Part shown: positions 60,573-64,000 of the stretch, one piece after another
Numbering within the stretch: position 1 is the first letter of the stretch
Layout: the number at the start of each line of letters is the position of its first letter
Assembly (NCBI GenBank): GCA_014382245.1
Contig: JACNKC010000068.1
Location: 38,203-102,202 of the forward strand
Reading direction: 5' to 3'
Length of the DNA: 64,000 nucleotides
Source: Pseudomonadota bacterium
GTDB taxonomy: Bacteria; Desulfobacterota; Binatia; UBA1149
Program-made: the position numbers and the translations under genes
Notes under the pieces: model-generated
Databases searched by the model: none
What the model was told of the DNA's origin: nothing
The model's input: the letters and a program-made list of their open reading frames with translations, nothing else

Positions 60573-62294
60573 TCAATCCGACTGGTCCAGCCGCGTAACT
60601 TTTTCGATGCGCCCCTGCAATATTTCCTGGGCAGCCTTGACCAACGGATCCTCGCGGGCTTGCGCTTCGGCCTCGCTGTCACGCCCCGCTTCGAGCGTCT
60701 TGACAGAAAAAGAATCGGCAACCCTCTCGTTGTTGAGGCCCAGTACTTCGAGTTCCAACTCGGCGCCGAAGTGTTCCCGGGCCAGGCCGAGGACCCGGCC
60801 CCTGAGTTCTTTTTCTTCCAGCCGGCGCAGGTGGCCAGACAGCTGCGGCTTGATGCTGAGCTTGTGGGTGTCGAGCTGCAATACCTCGCAGTTGGTGAGT
60901 AACACGTAGAGATCAATGCCTGCCTTGTTCTGCACCGAGGCCAGGAAGTCCTCCCAGCGCTCGCCGTGACTGCCTTCAGCGGCTGTCGCGGCGCTCCCTG
61001 GCCCGGGCGCCGTCTGCCCCGCTGCCTCCTGCGCCACCGGCGTTCCCAGCGGGGGCGCGGCCTCTTCGGGGGCGGGATCTTTCTCACTGACAGCCTTCGG
61101 AGGTTCAGCTTCAGCCTTTGAGCTTTGCGACTTCCCCCGGGCTGCAGGCGGCGGGATTTCAGGCCCACCGCGCAGGCCTTCGAGCAGCTCTGCGGCCATG
61201 GCCACGGGCTCGAGCGAGGCCACCTGCAGCAGGCCCATCTCCAGCACCAGCTCGGGAGATTCCGAGCCCCGCAACTGCGAGGCGGTCTTGAGCAGGCACT
61301 GGAACACGCGGTGAAGGTCGAGCGTGCTGCGCCGACCGGCAAGGCGTTCGGCCAGCTGTCGATAGTCGTCACCGGCTCCGCGGGGCACGGCCTCGACACC
61401 GGCCGAGTCCGCTATGGTCACGTAGCGCAGCAGCTCCATGACCCGCAGCAACAGGTTCGAAGTATCGTATCCGCGATCGCGGCAAAGCGCCGCCAGCTCG
61501 ACCACCCGGGCACAGTCAGCGTCGAGGATGCCTTCGACAACTGCGGCCACCGAGTCGCGCCCGGCTATGCCGAGAAAATCAGACACGAAGGCCGCGTCCA
61601 TTTTTTCTTCGCCCGACGCGACCACCTGCTCCAGCAGTGACTGGGCATCGCGCATGCTGCCGTCGGCCTCGCGGCTCAACAGCTCTATGGCATCAAGACC
61701 GACACCAAGCTTGTCGACCTCGGCCACGTGCGCAAGATGGCCTACCATGTCGGTCATCGATATGCGCCGGAAGTCGTAACGCTGGCAGCGCGATAACACG
61801 GTAGCCGGCATCTTCTGGATCTCGGTGGTGGCCATGATGAAGCGCACATGATCCGGCGGCTCCTCGAGCAGCTTGAGCAATGCGTTAAAAGCACCCTTGG
61901 AGAGCTGGTGCACCTCGTCGATTATGTAAACGCGGTAGCGCGAACCCGCCGGCCGGTAAGCCGAAGTCTCGATGATGGCGCGAACGTCGTCCACGCTGTT
62001 ATTCGATGCACCGTCGATCTCGAGGACATCGACCGACGCGTCGGCCAGCGCCTGGGTGCAAGGCGGGCACTGGTTACAAGGCTCGGCTCCCTTGCGTTCG
62101 GAACAGTTGAGAGCCCTCGCCAGCAAGCGGGCCACCGTGGTCTTGCCCACTCCACGCACGCCGGTAAACAGAAACGCGTGTCCCACCCGGTCACGCTCGA
62201 GGGCCGAACCGAGGGTGCGGGTAACGTGCGGCTGGCCCACGACCTCGGCAAAGGTCCTGGGCCGCCATCTTCTTGCAAGTACCTGGTAAGCCAT
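60573..62294 (-). CDS. dnaX: DNA polymerase III subunits gamma/tau
   Basis: 573-aa clamp-loader ATPase. Start MAYQVLARRWRPRTF is canonical. Walker A GVRGVGKT (45-52), zinc Cys64, 73, 76, 79, Walker B IIDEVHQLS, LSRCQRYDF. Domain III follows, then a Pro/Ala/Glu-rich linker (about 395-455) and a tau-like C-terminal domain. The long form is encoded directly; no convincing frameshift site for a separate gamma was found near the linker. First gene of the dnaX-ebfC-recR group. Confidence 0.96.
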   Translation of the reverse strand: MAYQVLARRWRPRTFAEVVGQPHVTRTLGSALERDRVGHAFLFTGVRGVGKTTVARLLARALNCSERKGAEPCNQCPPCTQALADASVDVLEIDGASNNSVDDVRAIIETSAYRPAGSRYRVYIIDEVHQLSKGAFNALLKLLEEPPDHVRFIMATTEIQKMPATVLSRCQRYDFRRISMTDMVGHLAHVAEVDKLGVGLDAIELLSREADGSMRDAQSLLEQVVASGEEKMDAAFVSDFLGIAGRDSVAAVVEGILDADCARVVELAALCRDRGYDTSNLLLRVMELLRYVTIADSAGVEAVPRGAGDDYRQLAERLAGRRSTLDLHRVFQCLLKTASQLRGSESPELVLEMGLLQVASLEPVAMAAELLEGLRGGPEIPPPAARGKSQSSKAEAEPPKAVSEKDPAPEEAAPPLGTPVAQEAAGQTAPGPGSAATAAEGSHGERWEDFLASVQNKAGIDLYVLLTNCEVLQLDTHKLSIKPQLSGHLRRLEEKELRGRVLGLAREHFGAELELEVLGLNNERVADSFSVKTLEAGRDSEAEAQAREDPLVKAAQEILQGRIEKVTRLDQSD

Positions 62295-62467
62295 GTTTCT
62301 GTTCTCGACCACTGAAAACCGCTGGCCCCGGCGTCAACCGAGGCGCGGCAGCTATCCAGCCCCGAAGCAGCTATCATTGTTCACCCCGACGGGCAACGAA
62401 AGCCCTCGCCCTGCGCAAGGCCGAAACTCCATTGCGCTGCATCGGCAAACAGTGCAGTATCGGCGAC

Positions 62468-63787
62468 ATGAAGCGCCAATCGCACCCTGCTGTCCCCGTG
62501 ACGGCCTTTTTTCCGCTACTGCTTCCCGTACTGCTGGCCCTGCTTCTGCCCACTACCAGCGTCCGGGCCGATGTCCTCCCGCCGGGAGAAACCATCAGGG
62601 AAAGCAACGTCCACGAGGTAGCCGACTACATCACGCCGGGCGTACGCTGGTGCGTAGAAAACGGCATGACCATGGACATCGTGGCCTACAAGCACATTCC
62701 GCCGCCGGTCATCTACTCCGAGGCCACCGAAAAATACTCCGGCCAGGTGGTGCTCAACGACGAGGGTCTGGTCGAAAACTGGGTGGCCGGCAAGCCCTTT
62801 CCCGCCGTTGACCCCAACGACCCACGCGCCGCCATGAAGGTGATGTACAACTTCGAGCGCAGCATATACTTCTCGGAATCGCTGGATCTTAATTACATGG
62901 ACGCCGACACCGGCTCGCTCTATACCGACTCCAAGGGAAGGACCCAGTACAACGTGGAGCGACATTTCGTGCCCGAGTGGCTGCGGGTGATGCGCTTCGA
63001 GGGCAGGCTGGTACACGAACCCAAGCCCCTGTTGTTGCCCAACAAGGACAGCGTGTTCTACAAGGCCGGCCTCTACCCGCTCATAGAACCCTTTGACCTC
63101 AGGGGCGTTGGTGGGGTGAGTTTCAGGTACCAGGACCAGAGCCGCCACGACGACACCTGGCTGTACATTCCGCTTACCCGGCGCGTACGCCGCATGTCGA
63201 CCGCCCAGCGCAGTGATGCCATGTTCGGCCAGGACATCGACGTGGACAGCTTCGGCGGCTACGCCGGGCAGATTCCCTGGTTCGACTGGAAACTGCTGGG
63301 CGTCAAGCCCATGTACCTGTCGCTGCACGGCGAACGCCTGCCCCCCGAACCCTGCGAGGGAGACGGCGGCATGACCTTCTGCGAAAAATGGGAGATGCGC
63401 CCCGAGGTATACGTCGTGGAGGGTATTTCCAAGTCCCCCACCTATGCGTTCAGCAAGCGTATTATCTTCCTGGACAAGGAAACCAACGTGGTCAGCGTGT
63501 CGGACCTCTACGACCAGGGCGGAGAGTTGTGGAAAACGGTCATGCTCAGTTTTCGCTCTTCGAAGCGACCCAACCCGAAGGTTGATTTTGAGTACGACGA
63601 GACACGAATGTTTGCCTACGCGTACTCGGTCATAGACACCCAGCTCATGCACGGCACGAGGGTGGCGATACCCGGGCTGGCCTTTCAGGACGAGGCGGCC
63701 TGGTACCTCGACCTCGGCCCCGACGTGGACACGGCTGCCGATGAAGATTGGTTCTCGATTCCCGGGCTGCTTTCGGCCAGCCGCTGA
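62468..63787 (+). CDS. DUF1329 family exported protein
   Basis: 439 aa with a signal peptide (AFFPLLLPVLLALLLPTTSVRA-D). The block RHDDTWLYIPLTRRVRRMST, then the DAMFGQDIDVDSFGGY region, is diagnostic of DUF1329 and closely echoes the DDDTWLYLPALKK/FMGSDF block of the LolA-like protein at 27784, so both share the lipoprotein-carrier fold. Family members often sit with DUF1302 barrels and RND pumps. Here it is alone, divergent from dnaX. ATG 62468 gives a clean signal peptide. Confidence 0.87.
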   Translation: MKRQSHPAVPVTAFFPLLLPVLLALLLPTTSVRADVLPPGETIRESNVHEVADYITPGVRWCVENGMTMDIVAYKHIPPPVIYSEATEKYSGQVVLNDEGLVENWVAGKPFPAVDPNDPRAAMKVMYNFERSIYFSESLDLNYMDADTGSLYTDSKGRTQYNVERHFVPEWLRVMRFEGRLVHEPKPLLLPNKDSVFYKAGLYPLIEPFDLRGVGGVSFRYQDQSRHDDTWLYIPLTRRVRRMSTAQRSDAMFGQDIDVDSFGGYAGQIPWFDWKLLGVKPMYLSLHGERLPPEPCEGDGGMTFCEKWEMRPEVYVVEGISKSPTYAFSKRIIFLDKETNVVSVSDLYDQGGELWKTVMLSFRSSKRPNPKVDFEYDETRMFAYAYSVIDTQLMHGTRVAIPGLAFQDEAAWYLDLGPDVDTAADEDWFSIPGLLSASR

Positions 63788-63865
63788 GCCTGCTGCCTGG
63801 CAAGCGGACTCCCGGCCCGGGCCGTACGAGGCGACTATCGAGAAAAAACGGGAGACACTGCTAAC

Positions 63866-63955
63866 GGAGAGGTGTCCGAGTTCGGCTTAAGGAGCACGCC
63901 TGGAACGCGTGTGTGCCGAAAGGTACCGTGGGTTCGAATCCCACCATCTCCGCCA
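63866..63955 (+). tRNA. tRNA-Ser (anticodon GGA)
   Basis: 90 nt including encoded CCA. Anticodon stem cacgc/gcgtg around loop CTGGAAC puts GGA at 63902-63904, reading UCC and UCU. It has the long variable arm of class II tRNAs (tgtgccgaaaggtacc), T-arm gtggg-TTCGAAT-cccac and discriminator G, as required for SerRS. The acceptor stem GGAGAGG/CATCTCC carries one G-A mismatch at the sixth pair. Confidence 0.95.
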
Positions 63956-64000
63956 ACGCGTTACGGATGCGATTCAAGACATCGATTGCCTCTCGGATTC

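Noticed and set aside
61600..61625. Possible programmed frameshift site in dnaX (A-run on the minus strand)
   Set aside because: The run lies in the middle of the conserved ATPase/domain III coding part, not at the gamma/tau junction, and no stop or hairpin arrangement supports it.

Overview
This is a GC-rich, densely coded chromosomal segment with about 55 genes. Many neighbours overlap by ATGA or GTGA. There is no rRNA, prophage or CRISPR array, and mobile DNA is limited to one transposase scar. The gene mix points to an uncultured lineage of the former deltaproteobacteria (Myxococcota or Binatota-like). It includes a Cys-rich secreted protein with a 'CGNGIADTGEECDDGNT' repeat, many acyl-CoA dehydrogenases and hydratases, luciferase-like (F420-type) oxidoreductases, Baeyer-Villiger-type monooxygenases, DUF1329/LolA-like envelope proteins and MMPL-type RND pumps. 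The lineage is inferred from family content; no marker phylogeny was possible.

Layout. 1-2275: end of menC and all of menE (menaquinone synthesis). 2349-7222: a secreted CBM9-like/DUF5916 barrel protein, then a membrane protein coupled to a DUF3604 protein. 7298-15662: two flavin monooxygenases flanking a Cu/Zn superoxide dismutase, two acyl-CoA dehydrogenases, an enoyl-CoA hydratase and a luciferase-like oxidoreductase. 15850-19976: an IS3-type transposase tail abutting a decapitated copy of the C-terminal domain of the next gene (a large repeat-bearing Cys-rich secreted protein), then a small secreted protein behind a promoter with an embedded palindrome. 20001-24478: nitronate monooxygenase, an internally deleted RidA gene, a P450 and a ThDP lyase.

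24493-35296 is the most distinctive part. A divergent RND pump faces a TetR regulator across a palindrome. The TetR gene is followed by four tightly packed genes: a LolA-like periplasmic carrier, an AMIN-domain/beta-barrel outer-membrane protein and two tandem RND pumps. No HlyD-type adaptor or TolC is present, so this looks like a non-tripartite envelope export route for a hydrophobic molecule. The first tandem pump appears to start at CTG.

35272-43455: a decapitated SGNH hydrolase, a PPOX-fold protein, an acidic secreted protein, and an Lrp-like regulator divergent from gltBD (glutamate synthase). 43469-56568: single genes or pairs for acyl-CoA, lipid and xenobiotic metabolism (acyl-CoA dehydrogenase, ferredoxin reductase, thioesterase, amidohydrolase-like protein, SDRs, luciferase-like oxidoreductases, alkylsulfatase), plus yajQ and dtd. 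56593-59545: an oxidative-stress group (PerR-like Fur, rubrerythrin, Fe-S protein, DUF3501) headed by a PerR-box-like site. 59596-62294: the conserved dnaX-ebfC-recR group. The window ends with a DUF1329 protein and tRNA-Ser(GGA).
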